DNA of 64,000 bases from Eurosta solidaginis. Its lineage: Eukaryota; Arthropoda; Insecta; Diptera; Tephritidae. The position numbers and the translations under genes are program-made. Below, piece by piece: positions 43,882 to 53,993 of this stretch. Within the stretch, counting starts at the first letter, position 1, and the number at the start of each line of letters is the position of its first letter. The notes beneath the pieces were generated by a model. The model had not been told where the DNA came from and searched no databases. It saw only the letters and a program-made list of their open reading frames with translations. Where the stretch lies: assembly GCF_040869045.1 (NCBI RefSeq), contig NC_090321.1:135647689-135711688 (forward strand). Reading direction: 5' to 3'.

Positions 43882-45750
43882 TTGCGGGCGGACAGTAGGG
43901 GTGAGATGTTGGCGGATCAAATAGAAGAAACGACGTTCTGCACAATAAACGGAGACGCCCCCACACGTATGGTAGGAAGCTTTCACAGTTCGCCGGATAT
44001 CTCAATCGTGAGCGCAGAACTCGTAAACTGCGTCAACTGGCAGCCGATGGTAACATTGGCCTCCGACCACCTGCCTATACTTATTTCGCTCGAGCGTACC
44101 GCCGACTTCATCGTCACCGAAAAACGCACTTTCATAAACTTCAAAAAAGGAAAGCGGGAAGAATATAAATCTTTTACAGACAACCGCTTTGCTGCCCTCC
44201 CTATCCCGACTGATGCCCGCCAAGGGGAGCGTGCCTTCCGAAAGGTCATTGAATCCGCCTCGGCACGTTTCATTCCTGCCTGGAGAATTCCCGAAATCCG
44301 GCCCCACTTCCCGACAGAGGCCGCAAACTTAGCGAGAGAAAGTGACCTTATAAGACAGCTTGATCCAGGCGACCCCCAAATAAGGGATATAAACCAACGC
44401 ATCAGATTGCTTGTGGATGAACACAAGCGGGCGAAATGGAAGGAGCACCTAAGAGGTTGTAACCTCTCTACCGGTGTGGGTAAACTTTGGTCCACCGTAA
44501 AGTCCTTATCGAATCCGACTAAGCACAAAGACAAAGTTTCCATCGCCTTTGGCGGCAAAGTGCTGTCGGATGCGAAAAAATGCGCGAGCGCTTTCTGCCG
44601 ACAATATATAATGCATTCTACGGTCGACAAAGATAGAGGGAGGGCCAACAGACACGCACATAAACACGAATTCAGCGCGTCACCAATCACCATCACCGCT
44701 AAAGAGGTTGAGGACGCCATTGGTCGCGCTAAACCATCCAAAGCAGTGGGACCAGACGGCATAGCCATGCCGATGCTTAAAAGCCTAGGGAAAGAGGGTT
44801 TCAAATATTTAGCGCATGTCTTCAACCTGTCTCTTTCCACCTTTGTCATACCTGAGAAATGGAAAATGGCCAAGGTGGTCCCGCTACTAAAGCCTGGGAA
44901 ACCAGCTAACATAGGAAAGTCGTATAGCCCGATATCTCTCCTATCACCAGTAGCAAAGACGCTTGAAGCCATTTTGCTCCCTTATTTCCAAGCAAATTTG
45001 CAGCTAGCCTCTCATCAGCATGGCTTCAGAAAACTCCATAGCACTACCACCGCGCTAAATACCATTAGAACCCAGATAAATTGCGGTTTAAATCAATACC
45101 CCCACCATAGAAGAGTATTCGTAGCGCTAGACCTATCAAAAGCTTTTGATACGGTCAACCATGGCTCGTTACTGCAAGACCTAGAAGGGTCTTCCCTTCC
45201 ACCATGTCTTAAAAGGTGGACCGCAAATTACCTGGGTGGTCGGCAGGCATCGGTGCAATTTAGAAACGAAACATCAAAACCAAGGAGAATTAAACAAGGG
45301 GTGCCACAGGGTGGTTTCCTATCCCCGCTTTTGTTTAATTTCTACATATCTAAGCTACCTTCACCACCGGAAGGAGTCACAATCGTTTCCTACGCCGATG
45401 ACTGCACAATAATGGCCACAGGCCCAGGCCCAAAGATCGATGAGCTATGCAATAAAATAAACGGCTACCTCCCTGATCTCTCCAGTTTTTTCGCCACGCG
45501 AAACCTGGCATTATCACCGACTAAATCTTCCGCGACCTTATTTACAATATGGACGTCCCAAATGTCGACCATTTTGAACTTCCACGTCGATGGCACTACG
45601 CTACCGACTGCCCTACACCCCAAAATCTTGGTTGTGACGTTTGATCAGGATCTACAAATTGGTGAGCACGCAACCGCAATTGTTCCGAGAATTCAGAGCC
45701 GTAACAAAATCCTCAAATCCCTCGCTGGCAGTACCTGGGAAAAAAGATAA
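43882..45750 (+). CDS. LINE ORF2 endonuclease end and reverse transcriptase
   Basis: A 622-codon uninterrupted frame. It opens inside the endonuclease (TLASDHLPILISLE is the SDH motif), and continues to the RT: KMAKVVPLLKPGKPANIG, SPISLLSPVAKTLEA, HQHGFRKLHSTTTALN, FVALDLSKAFDTVNH, RIKQGVPQGGFLSPLLFNFY and the catalytic VSYADDCTIMATG. The usual YRPISLL is YSPISLL. After LHPKILVVTFDQDL the sequence skips ~100 residues relative to typical Jockey proteins and stops at 45748-45750. Confidence 0.9.
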   Translation: MRADSRGEMLADQIEETTFCTINGDAPTRMVGSFHSSPDISIVSAELVNCVNWQPMVTLASDHLPILISLERTADFIVTEKRTFINFKKGKREEYKSFTDNRFAALPIPTDARQGERAFRKVIESASARFIPAWRIPEIRPHFPTEAANLARESDLIRQLDPGDPQIRDINQRIRLLVDEHKRAKWKEHLRGCNLSTGVGKLWSTVKSLSNPTKHKDKVSIAFGGKVLSDAKKCASAFCRQYIMHSTVDKDRGRANRHAHKHEFSASPITITAKEVEDAIGRAKPSKAVGPDGIAMPMLKSLGKEGFKYLAHVFNLSLSTFVIPEKWKMAKVVPLLKPGKPANIGKSYSPISLLSPVAKTLEAILLPYFQANLQLASHQHGFRKLHSTTTALNTIRTQINCGLNQYPHHRRVFVALDLSKAFDTVNHGSLLQDLEGSSLPPCLKRWTANYLGGRQASVQFRNETSKPRRIKQGVPQGGFLSPLLFNFYISKLPSPPEGVTIVSYADDCTIMATGPGPKIDELCNKINGYLPDLSSFFATRNLALSPTKSSATLFTIWTSQMSTILNFHVDGTTLPTALHPKILVVTFDQDLQIGEHATAIVPRIQSRNKILKSLAGSTWEKR

Positions 45751-46445
45751 AGAAACACTCATGACTAGATGGTCGCCAAGCCTAAAAATTACCCACTGGA
45801 AGAAGCTACAGGCCTGCCAAAATACTGCTCTCAGAATTGCCACGGGCTGTCTTCTTATGTCCCCAGAACACCATCTGCATAATGAGGCGAGAATACTCCC
45901 CATCAGGTAGAGAAATGAGATGCTGACCAAACAGTTCCTGTTGAATACCCAGAAACCTGAGAATCCCAACAGACATCTGATTGATGAACCAGCACCGCCT
46001 AAGGGCTTAAGGAGTCATCTCCGTACGCGTTTTGAGGAAATACGGCACCTGAGAACCCAGCCGTATGAAGCGAAAAAACACAAGCAGGTCCTTGGTGAAC
46101 TCCACAAACAGGCGTCGGACCTTTATGCCGGGAATTGCCCGGTGAATCCAGTACTCAAAGAAAAGTACCCAAAACTCGCTGAAGAGGAACGCATACTCCC
46201 CAGGGATCTGAATACTGTAACAGGTTAAACTCTTACCTATCCAGAATCAAACCCGACATATAAAATGTATGCCCCGCTTGCAATGTGTCCCCACATGACA
46301 TCAACCATCTCTTTAATTGTAATGTGGAACCAACGCCTCTAACACCCCTTTCCTTATGGTCCAACCCTGTTGAAACAGCAAGTTTCCTTGGACTCCCGTT
46401 AGAGGATATTGATGACAATTCGTGATCGGTCGCGGCTGTTAGGTG
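45751..46445 (+). pseudogene. LINE ORF2 C-terminal region, frameshifted
   Basis: Pieces in different frames give LQACQNTALRIATGC, HLHNEARILP, then (45920-46228) ENPNRHLIDEPAPPKGLRSH and CPVNPVLKEKYPKLAEEE. Past a stop come CPACNVSPHDINHLFNC and SLWSNPVETASFLGLPLE, the normal end of Jockey ORF2 with its Cys-His motif. Confidence 0.85.
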
Positions 46446-46479
46446 GGGCTAAGCACTATACAACAACGACAACAACAGC

Positions 46480-47040
46480 CTGATCCACGTTTTGGCCTAT
46501 ATCTCGAGACCCTAGTGACAAATACATAGGTATGAAAATTATCATGTACTAAAGCACTCATCAACAACTTTCATTTGTTATTCGTGTTGTATTACCTCTT
46601 TCTAGGGGTACCAGGGTCCACGTTTTGGCCTCAATCTCGAGACCCTAGTCACCAATAGGTATGAAAACTACCCTGTACTAAAGCACTCATCAACAGCTTT
46701 CATTTGTTATCCATACTCTATAAACACATTCTAGGGTACCCGCGTCCACGTTTTGGCCTATATCTCGAGACCCTAGTCACCCACGGGTACGAAAAATACC
46801 CCGTATCAAAGTACTCATAAACAGCTTCCATTTGATACCCATATTGGACAAACATATCGCAGCATTATCCAAGTCCACGTTTTGATCTCAAGACTCTAGC
46901 CAGAACGGGATAAAAAGTATCCTATGTCTGTCTCCTGGTTCGAAGCTACCCCTCCACTAATTTTCAGCCAAATCTGTTCATCCGTTCTTGAGTTACAAAT
47001 AGTGTAACTAACACCACTTTCTTTTATATATATACATCAC
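46480..47040 (+). repeat. Minisatellite and end of the dispersed repeat
   Basis: Four units with ACGTTTTGGCCTATATCTCG and TCATCAACAGCTTTCATTTG, then the conserved end phrases GGGATAAAAAGTATCC, TTTTCAGCCAAATCTGTTCA and AACTAACACCACTTTC. A second copy of the whole stretch is at 51190-51740. Confidence 0.85.
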
Positions 47041-48339
47041 ATTAGAAACTTCAAAAATAACAGCATTTCTCCACTATTTAATGGATGTTATTATACACAT
47101 AAACCTTCCTCTTCAATCACTCTATCTACTAAAAAAAAAAGCGCATCAAAATCCGTTTCGTAGTTTTAAAGGTTTGAGCATTCAAAGGGACATAGGTACA
47201 GAAAAAGCGACTCTGTTTTATACTACGTAGTGCTAGTGATACATGCAAAAATACCAAAAAATAAAACTTTTGTTTAATAATTTTAACGAAATGTTCAATA
47301 TTTTTACGAAAGAGTATTTTTCGAGAGATGTATGCATTCTTAACCATTTATTATTATTTGTGTATGTACATACATATGTATGTCAAGCTGATATGAAAAC
47401 ACATACATACCTATAAACCTACGGCCGAAGTTAAATAACGCAGCGAATGCTATGTGTATATACGTATGTGTCGCATCATGTCTCACTCAAAAGTAATTTG
47501 CTCGCACAGTTGACAACGAACAATCACACACACGAATTTTTTGGTAAAAATTTTACTTTTGTTTAAACAATTTGGCTTATATAAGAAAGGAATCAAGTAT
47601 TTTTTTGATGCAGAACAAAGGCAAATATTTCAAAGTTTTACTGAAAAGTAGAATTTTTAAATCCATCCTTCCGTTTATGAGTTATAGCTGTGTAAAGAAA
47701 AATTTTATGATTTTTTACTACATTTCGGCAATTTGCCACGCCCCTATAATATATATACCTCCAAATTATATTAACTGTACCATCTCACGTAGCTAAGCTT
47801 TCAAATGCAAAAAACCGTTTTAAAATCGGAGCATCCTGTGTGAAGTTATGTGCATACATGGCATTTAGCGACTTTATTTTATAAGATTTATAGATAGATA
47901 GATTACAATATATTTTTTTACTACACTACACTACCGAAAACCGTATTACACTTTTCGCACGCCATTGACAAATTTAGTGCAGCGTAAAATGAATCTAGCG
48001 GCGATAAATCGATATCGGATCGATGTAGGGATAACACCGGGGCTACACTTGCCATCTATTCAAGCAGTGTAATAGGGTTAGGAGCATATACAAATGCAAC
48101 TACCTGAAACGGGTTTGCGGCTCATTTTATACAGTTTCTAGGCCTTTGATTTTTCATATTGATTTCCCGGGAGACTTTCATTTAAATATATGAAATATTT
48201 CATCTAAGTTTAACCACATTCACAAACCACATTGCACTAAGGACTTAAGGGCCGTTTTTAAGTATCCCTACCCCAGCAAGTAGCTACCACCAATTTTTGA
48301 GTACGGCGTTATATAGCCGCTCATGTTGCTCGCCATGCA
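47041..48339. other. No gene seen
   Basis: AT-rich sequence unique within the window from 47456 on, apart from short simple repeats (ACATACATATGTATGT near 47365). Open frames at 47129-47347 and 47572-47796 look like chance. Confidence 0.5.
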
Positions 48340-49487
48340 TTGGGCCACAAAATGCAAATGGTAAAGGTCTGCAACTTGGAAACTATTACTTTTCCAGATA
48401 TGACGCGTTACACCGCTTCACCCAAGCGCTCTGAAGCGAGCCAATTTGAGTTAAGATGTCAGCTATGTAGCAAACCACATCCGCTCAGAGCGTGCCCAGT
48501 TTTCAGCGCCAAGGAGCTCACCGAACGCCTAAGATTAACGCACAAATACCGCTACTGCACTATTTGTCTTTCAGATGCACATATCGCATCTCAGTGCTTA
48601 AATGAAGGATTATTACAACGTGCGGCGAACATCATCATACGATCGTCCACATTGAGCCCAACGAAAAGACCAGACGACGACCAACACGTCCCACCAGGAA
48701 TGACGCCAACGACACCGACTCAATGTCGCTATTTGCCTCGGAGGGCGATTTAACTGACTCCGAAACATCTGCTTTCCGCCAGGATAATTTGACTGGAGTG
48801 AAATCCATGGCATTCCACCCAGCACCTCAAAGTAGTACTGCGCTGCAACGTTTCCGGCCACGTCTACGCCATGAACTCCCACAGGGAAAACGTAATAAAA
48901 GTGATCCGACCTATAAGCGACCTTGGCGCAATCACAAAGAGGGGGGAGTGGAATCTCAAGCATTCCACCCACCCTCTAGGGTCAACTTCCGCTCCAGCGC
49001 AATAGCGATACCACGGTCGTACAATGCCTCACCTCGGTTGCACCAACAGCAATCGTCAAGATAGAAGCAGGAGGATGCATACACCTCGTGCGGGCGTTAA
49101 TTAATGTATGCGCCAGTGCTACCGAGGTATCAGAGGACTTGGTACGCGAACTTCATTTGGAGGCAACGTACTTAAACGGGCGAATGGGGTGTTTTTTAAA
49201 ATTACGTGGGAATTATGGCAATTCGGCGACCATCACCACACATGCGGTCTGCGTTCAGCGCATACAACGCAAAACACAAACCACAAACCTCGACGCAATG
49301 GTATTCGGTCAGTACGCGAATCTTAAACTGGCAGATCCGAAATTTCACCTCGCCGCCCCGTTCGCATTGTGTTGGGAGCAGAAGTTGTTCCTAAAGTATT
49401 GCTGGGAGCTATTCCAGCGTGAACTCTGAGTCCTTTATTGGCCCAGAATAAGATCTTTGGGTGGGTGCTATCCGGCGCCTGCTAAAT
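48340..49487 (+). pseudogene. Zinc-knuckle plus protease-like protein (BEL-related), frameshifted
   Basis: Three adjacent frames give one protein. 48340-48750: CQLCSKPHPLRACPVF and the knuckle CTICLSDAHIASQC. 48723-49064: a low-complexity linker with GGVESQAFHPPSRVNF. From about 49040: VRALINVCASATEVSEDLV, FLKLRGNYGNSATITTH, then, with one more frame shift near 49370, a region ending NKIFGWVLSGAC. The layout is that of a BEL zinc-knuckle/DUF1758 protein, but no reverse transcriptase follows; stop codons and ordinary DNA come instead. At the catalytic place of the protease (RALID-S/T-G in relatives) it has N-V-C. It may be an accessory ORF or a domesticated or non-autonomous relative. Confidence 0.72.
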
Positions 49488-50229
49488 ATACATAAAAAAT
49501 TACATATAATTTTTAAATACATACAAACACATGAATTTTCCTTGAATTGATCAATAAAACGTGCCACTGAATTTGAAACCACGTATATTTAATTTTTTCA
49601 TTTATCTTCCATTCTTTTCAGAGCGAAGAGCTTAGATATAAGAAATTAGTTTTAAAAACCTGAGGAAACACGACGGCTTCGGGTGCGCTTTTTCTATACT
49701 TTGTTACGTTGCATCACGCAACGGGTGGCGGCATGTTTAGACCAGATGCCTAAAACCTTAAACTTATAAGGTCGCCCTCGTACTTACTTTTCATTTACTT
49801 GTTAACAGAGTTGGTCGAACGGTTTATTTTATATCTGCTAAAACATCGCACGGATAAATAAACCGTACGACAGCAACTCGTTTTAACATCGTTAACAGTT
49901 TTATCCTTCACTTGGATTTATGGTTCGTCACGTCCACACGCACCAGCAGCCGTAGCTGTTTCAACAAAGGTAACCTAAAAATAAGTATAACCTTAAAACA
50001 CGTATTACAACATTTTCGGCCGCGATGGACTCCTTTTCAGGTGGTGCGGATATACTTCCGTGTAATTGCTTGGTGTTTAATTAAACAGCCTGCTTATCAA
50101 TAAAAAATATTATAGCGAATGATATCAAGTATAGCACATCACCAGGCCCGCCTAGACGGTGGGGGGGGCGGGTTTCTGAGGGGGCCCGCGCTTTAGAGGT
50201 ACTATGACATTTTTTTAATTCAGCAGAGT
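49488..50229. other. 3' flank of the zinc-knuckle/protease gene, duplicated at 52671-53400
   Basis: No further domains are visible. The stretch includes TTAACAGAGTTGGTCGAACG and GGTGGTGCGGATATAC-like phrases and a G-rich run near 50160. A 63-codon frame (49912-50103) also persists in the second copy, but has no recognisable motif. Confidence 0.5.
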
Positions 50230-50740
50230 CTTTAGTTGTGTAGAGGGTAATTTTCATACCCCTGGGTGACTAGGGTCTCGAGATATAGGCCAAAACGTGG
50301 GCCAGTGAATGCCTAGACAGTGTTTGTACAATATGGATATCAAATGAAAGCTGTTGATGAGTGCTTTAGTACAGAGTAATATATTATCCAGAGACGGACT
50401 GGGACTGGGATTAGGACAAGGACTGGGACTGAGACTCGGAGTGGGACTGGGACTGGCAATGGAATAAAATACATACCACTCTCTGGGACAGTCGACAAGG
50501 GATGCAGAAGAATGAGAAGAAATTGAGAGAAGACAAAAGAGAGAAGGAGATTGAGAAAGAGATAGAATGAGGCGAAGATGGAGATAGATGAAGCGAAAAA
50601 GACGGAGGAGGGGTGAATAAAAGGATTAGGAAAAAGTGAAGAGAGAGGGGAGGGCAGAGTCAGACGGAAAAAGCTTATTAAAATGTATGCAGATAGGCCA
50701 AATTTAAGCCAGGACAACGTCTGCCGGGTCTTCTAGTTGG
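50230..50740 (-). repeat. Dispersed repeat (41940 family), reverse copy 1
   Basis: Read on the minus strand it starts at CTAGAAGACCCGGCAGACG, has the pyrimidine core (GACTGGGACTGG on the + strand near 50440) and one CACGTTTTGGCC unit. The long Ser/Leu-rich minus-strand frame at 50340-50717 is a translation of this core, not a gene. Confidence 0.82.
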
Positions 50741-50940
50741 TATTATAAATTTACCAAATTAACGTGACTTGTATTTTAGTTAACATTAATATTAAATATT
50801 TGAAACTAATAGATACCACATTTCTTTTCTTTTCTATTACCCCCAAAATTTGGTCGGTCAAACTTCAAGTTTGCACTCCGAGCAAAACAACAGTAATTGG
50901 AAGTGACGTGAAAAGTTTTGACCTCAATAAATATTGAGTT

Positions 50941-51076
50941 TTAAGAAATGCCAGTTTCCTTTGCATTATTAATTTCTAAATCAGTTTTATAACTATCTTC
51001 ATTTCTCAAAAATGATGGGAATAATTTTGTATCTTTCTGCATATCTTCTTTTTTTCTGCTACATAAACGGCAGTAT
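50941..51076 (-). pseudogene. Fragment of uncharacterised antisense gene, duplicate copy
   Basis: Minus-strand residues YCRLCSRKKEDMQKDTKLF and NEDSYKTDLEINNAKETG match the 53994-54209 fragment. The Cys pair and the following charged helix belong to the same protein as at 54562-55418. The reading frame is lost before 50941. Confidence 0.7.
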
Positions 51077-51166
51077 GTGTGATGGTAGCGTGCTCCGCCT
51101 ACCACACCGTATGCCATGGGTACAAACCCCGGGCAAAGCAACATCAAAATTTTAGAAATAAGGTTT
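51077..51166 (+). mobile_element. SINE 5' end, truncated by the duplication junction
   Basis: Only the tRNA-related head is present: A-box region GTGATGGTAGCGTGCTCCGC and B-box-like GGTACAAACCCCGG, then CATCAAAATTTTAGAAATAA. It stops at the junction with the LINE tail at 51166/51167. Its full counterpart is at 54210-54562. Confidence 0.85.
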
Positions 51167-51830
51167 TGCTACAACAACGACAACAACAACAGCCTGATCC
51201 ACGTTTTGTCCTATATCTCGAGACCCTATTGACAAATACTTAGGTATGAAAATTATCATGTACTAAAGCACTCATCAACAACTTTCTTTTGTTATTCGTG
51301 TTGTATTACCTCTTTCTAGGGGTACCAGGGTCCACGTTTTGGCCTTAATCTCGAGACCCTAGTCACCAATAGGTATGAAAACTACCCTGTACTAAAGCAC
51401 TCATCAACAGCTTTCATTTGTTATCCATACTCTATAAACACATTCTAGGGGTACCCGCGTCCACGTTTTGGCCTATATCTCGAGACCTTAGTCACCCACG
51501 GGTACGAAAAATACCCCGTATCAAAGTACTCATAAACAGCTTCCATTTGATACCCATATTGGACACACATATCGCAGGATTACCCAAGTCCACGTTTTGA
51601 TCTCAAGACTCTAGCCAGAACGGGATAAAAAGTATCCTGTGTCTGTCTCCTGGTTCGAAGCTACCCCTCCACTAATTTTCAGCCAAATCTGTTCATCCGT
51701 TCTTGAGTTACAAATAGTGTAACTAACACCACTTTCTTTTATATATATACATCACATTAGAAACTTCAAAAATAACAGCATTTCTCCACTATTTAATGGA
51801 TGTTATTATACATATGTATAAACCTTCCTC
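51167..51830 (+). repeat. Minisatellite and dispersed-repeat end, second copy
   Basis: Duplicate of 46453-47100, beginning with the A-rich LINE tail ACAACAACGACAACAACAAC and ending past CACCACTTTCTTTTATATAT. Confidence 0.88.
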
Positions 51831-52173
51831 TTCAATCACTCTATCTACTAAAAAAAAAGCGCATCAAAATCCGCTTCGTAGTTTTAAAGGTTTGAGCATT
51901 CAAAGGGACATAGGTACAGAAAAAGTGACTCTGTTTTATACTACGTAGTGCTAGTGATACATGCAAAAATACCAAAAAATAAAACTTTTGTTTAATAATT
52001 TTAAGGAAATGTTCAATATTTTTAACGAAAGAGTATTTTTCGAGAGATGTATGCATTCTTAACCATTTATTATTATTTGTGTATGTACATACATATGTAT
52101 GTCAAGCTGATATGAAAACACATACATACCTATAAACCTACGGCCGAAGTTAAATAACGCAGCGAATGCTATG

Positions 52174-52329
52174 TTTTTTTTTTTTTTTATGGGACTTTAA
52201 CCGCACTAAACCTCCTACCGTCTGAGTACCATTTACCCCCCGGTACTACCGTCAAGTATTCCGTCGGGAGGTAGGTTGAGCACTAAGCTCTACGTCTGTC
52301 GGGGTCACGTTGCTGTACTTAGATAGTGC
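52174..52329 (-). mobile_element. 3' end of a LINE with poly(A), inserted on the minus strand
   Basis: A run of 16 T (52174-52189) followed by ATGGGACTTTAACCGCAC and a GC-rich ~130-bp tail. Read on the minus strand it is an extremely short 5'-truncated retroposon ending in poly(A). It occupies the place of 1.69 kb present in the other duplicate copy. Confidence 0.7.
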
Positions 52330-52670
52330 CGCGAACTTCATTTGGAGGTAACGTACTTAAACGGGCGAATGGGTGTTTTTTAAAATTACGTGGGAATTAT
52401 GGCAATTCGGCGACCATCACCACACATGCGGTCTGCGTTCAGCGCATACAACGCAAAACACCAGCCACAAACCTCGAAGCAATGGTATTCGGTCAGTACG
52501 CGAATCTTAAACTGGCAGATCCGAAATTTCACTTCGCCGCCCCGGTCGCATTGTGTTGGGAGCAGAAGTTGTTCCTAAAGTATTGCTGGGAGCTATTCCA
52601 GCGGGAACTCTGAGTCCTTTGTTGGCCCAGAATAAGATCTTTGGGTGGGTGCTATCCGGCGCCTGCTAAA
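52330..52670 (+). pseudogene. Protease-like fragment, duplicate of 49145-49487
   Basis: Frame with FLKLRGNYGNSATITTH, MVFGQYANLKLADPKFHF, and in the next frame NKIFGWVLSGAC. The N-terminal zinc knuckles and linker are missing because of the deletion at 52174-52329. Confidence 0.75.
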
Positions 52671-53399
52671 TATACATAAAAAATTACATATAATTTTTAA
52701 ATACATACAAACACATGAATTTTCCTTGAATTGATCAATAAAACGTGCCACTGAATTTGAAACCACGTATATTTAATTTTTTCATTTATCTTCCCTTCTT
52801 TTCAGAGCGAAGAGCTTAGATATAAGAAATTAGTTTTAAAAACCTGAGGAAACACGACGGCTTCGGGTGCGCTTTTTCTATACTTTGTTACGTTGCATCA
52901 CGCAACGGGTGGCGGCATGTTTAGACCAGATGCCTAAAACCTTAAACTTATAAGGGCGCCCTCGTACTTACTTTTCATTTACTTGTTAACAGAGTTGGTC
53001 GAACGGTTTAAGTTATATCTGCTAAAACATCGCACGGATAAATAAACCCTACGACAGCAGCTCGTTTAACATCGTTAACAGTTTTATCCTTCACTTGGAT
53101 TTATGGTTCGTCACGTCCACACGCACCAGCAGCCGTAGCGGTTTCAACAGAGGTAACCTAAAAATAAGTATAATCTTAAAACACGTATCACAACATTTTC
53201 GGCCGCGATGGACTCCTTTTCAGGTGGTGCGGATATACTTCCGTGTAATTGCTTGGTGTTTAATTAAACAACCTACTTATCAATAATAAATATTATAGCG
53301 AATGATATCAAGTATAGCACATCACCAGGCCCGCCTAGAAGGTGGGGGCGGGTTTCTGAGGGGGCCCGCGCTTTAGAGGTACTATGACATTTTTTTAAT

Positions 53400-53880
53400 T
53401 CAGCAGACTGGGTCTCGAGATATAGGCCAAAACGTGGGCCAGTGAATGCCTAGACAGTGTTTGTACAATATGGATATCAAATGAAAGCTGTTGATGAGTG
53501 CTTTAGTACAGAGTAATATATTATCCAGAGACGGACTGGGACTGGGATTAGGACAAGGACTGGGACTGAGACTCGGAGTGGGACTGGGACTGGCAATGGA
53601 ATAAAATACATACCACACTCTGGGACAGGCGACAAGGGATGCAGAAGAATGAGAAGAAATTGAGAGAAGAGAAAAGAGAGAAGGAGATTGAGAAAGAGAT
53701 AGAATGAGGCGAAGATGGAGATAGATGAAGCGAAAAAGACGGAGGAGGAGTGAATAAAAGGATTAGGAAAAAGTGAAGAGAGGGGGAGGGCAGAGTCAGA
53801 CGGAAAAAGCTTATTAAAATGTATGCAGATAGGCCAAATTTAAGGCAGGACAACGTCTGCCGGGTCTTCTAGTTGGTATT
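53400..53880 (-). repeat. Dispersed repeat (41940 family), reverse copy 2
   Basis: Duplicate of 50260-50740 with a few small deletions. Confidence 0.82.
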
Positions 53881-53993
53881 ATAAATTTACCAAATTAACG
53901 TGACTTGTATTTTAGTTAACATACATATTAAATATTTGAAATTAATAGATACCACATTTCTTTTCTTTTCTATTACCCCCAAAATTTGGTCGG

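Larger units (their letters stand above)
42871..46478 (+). mobile_element. Jockey-type LINE, 5'-truncated and mutated
   Basis: Holds an ORF2 with PHD-like finger, endonuclease, reverse transcriptase and C-terminal Cys domain, ending in a short A-rich tail ACAACAACGACAACAACAGC. ORF1 is missing. The same minisatellite is found on both sides, so it inserted into the dispersed repeat. I could not define a target duplication. Confidence 0.88.

Noticed and set aside
43983..44972. 329-codon minus-strand frame opposite the LINE reverse transcriptase
   Set aside because: It lies antisense to a clear ORF2 and shows no motif; a shadow of coding composition.
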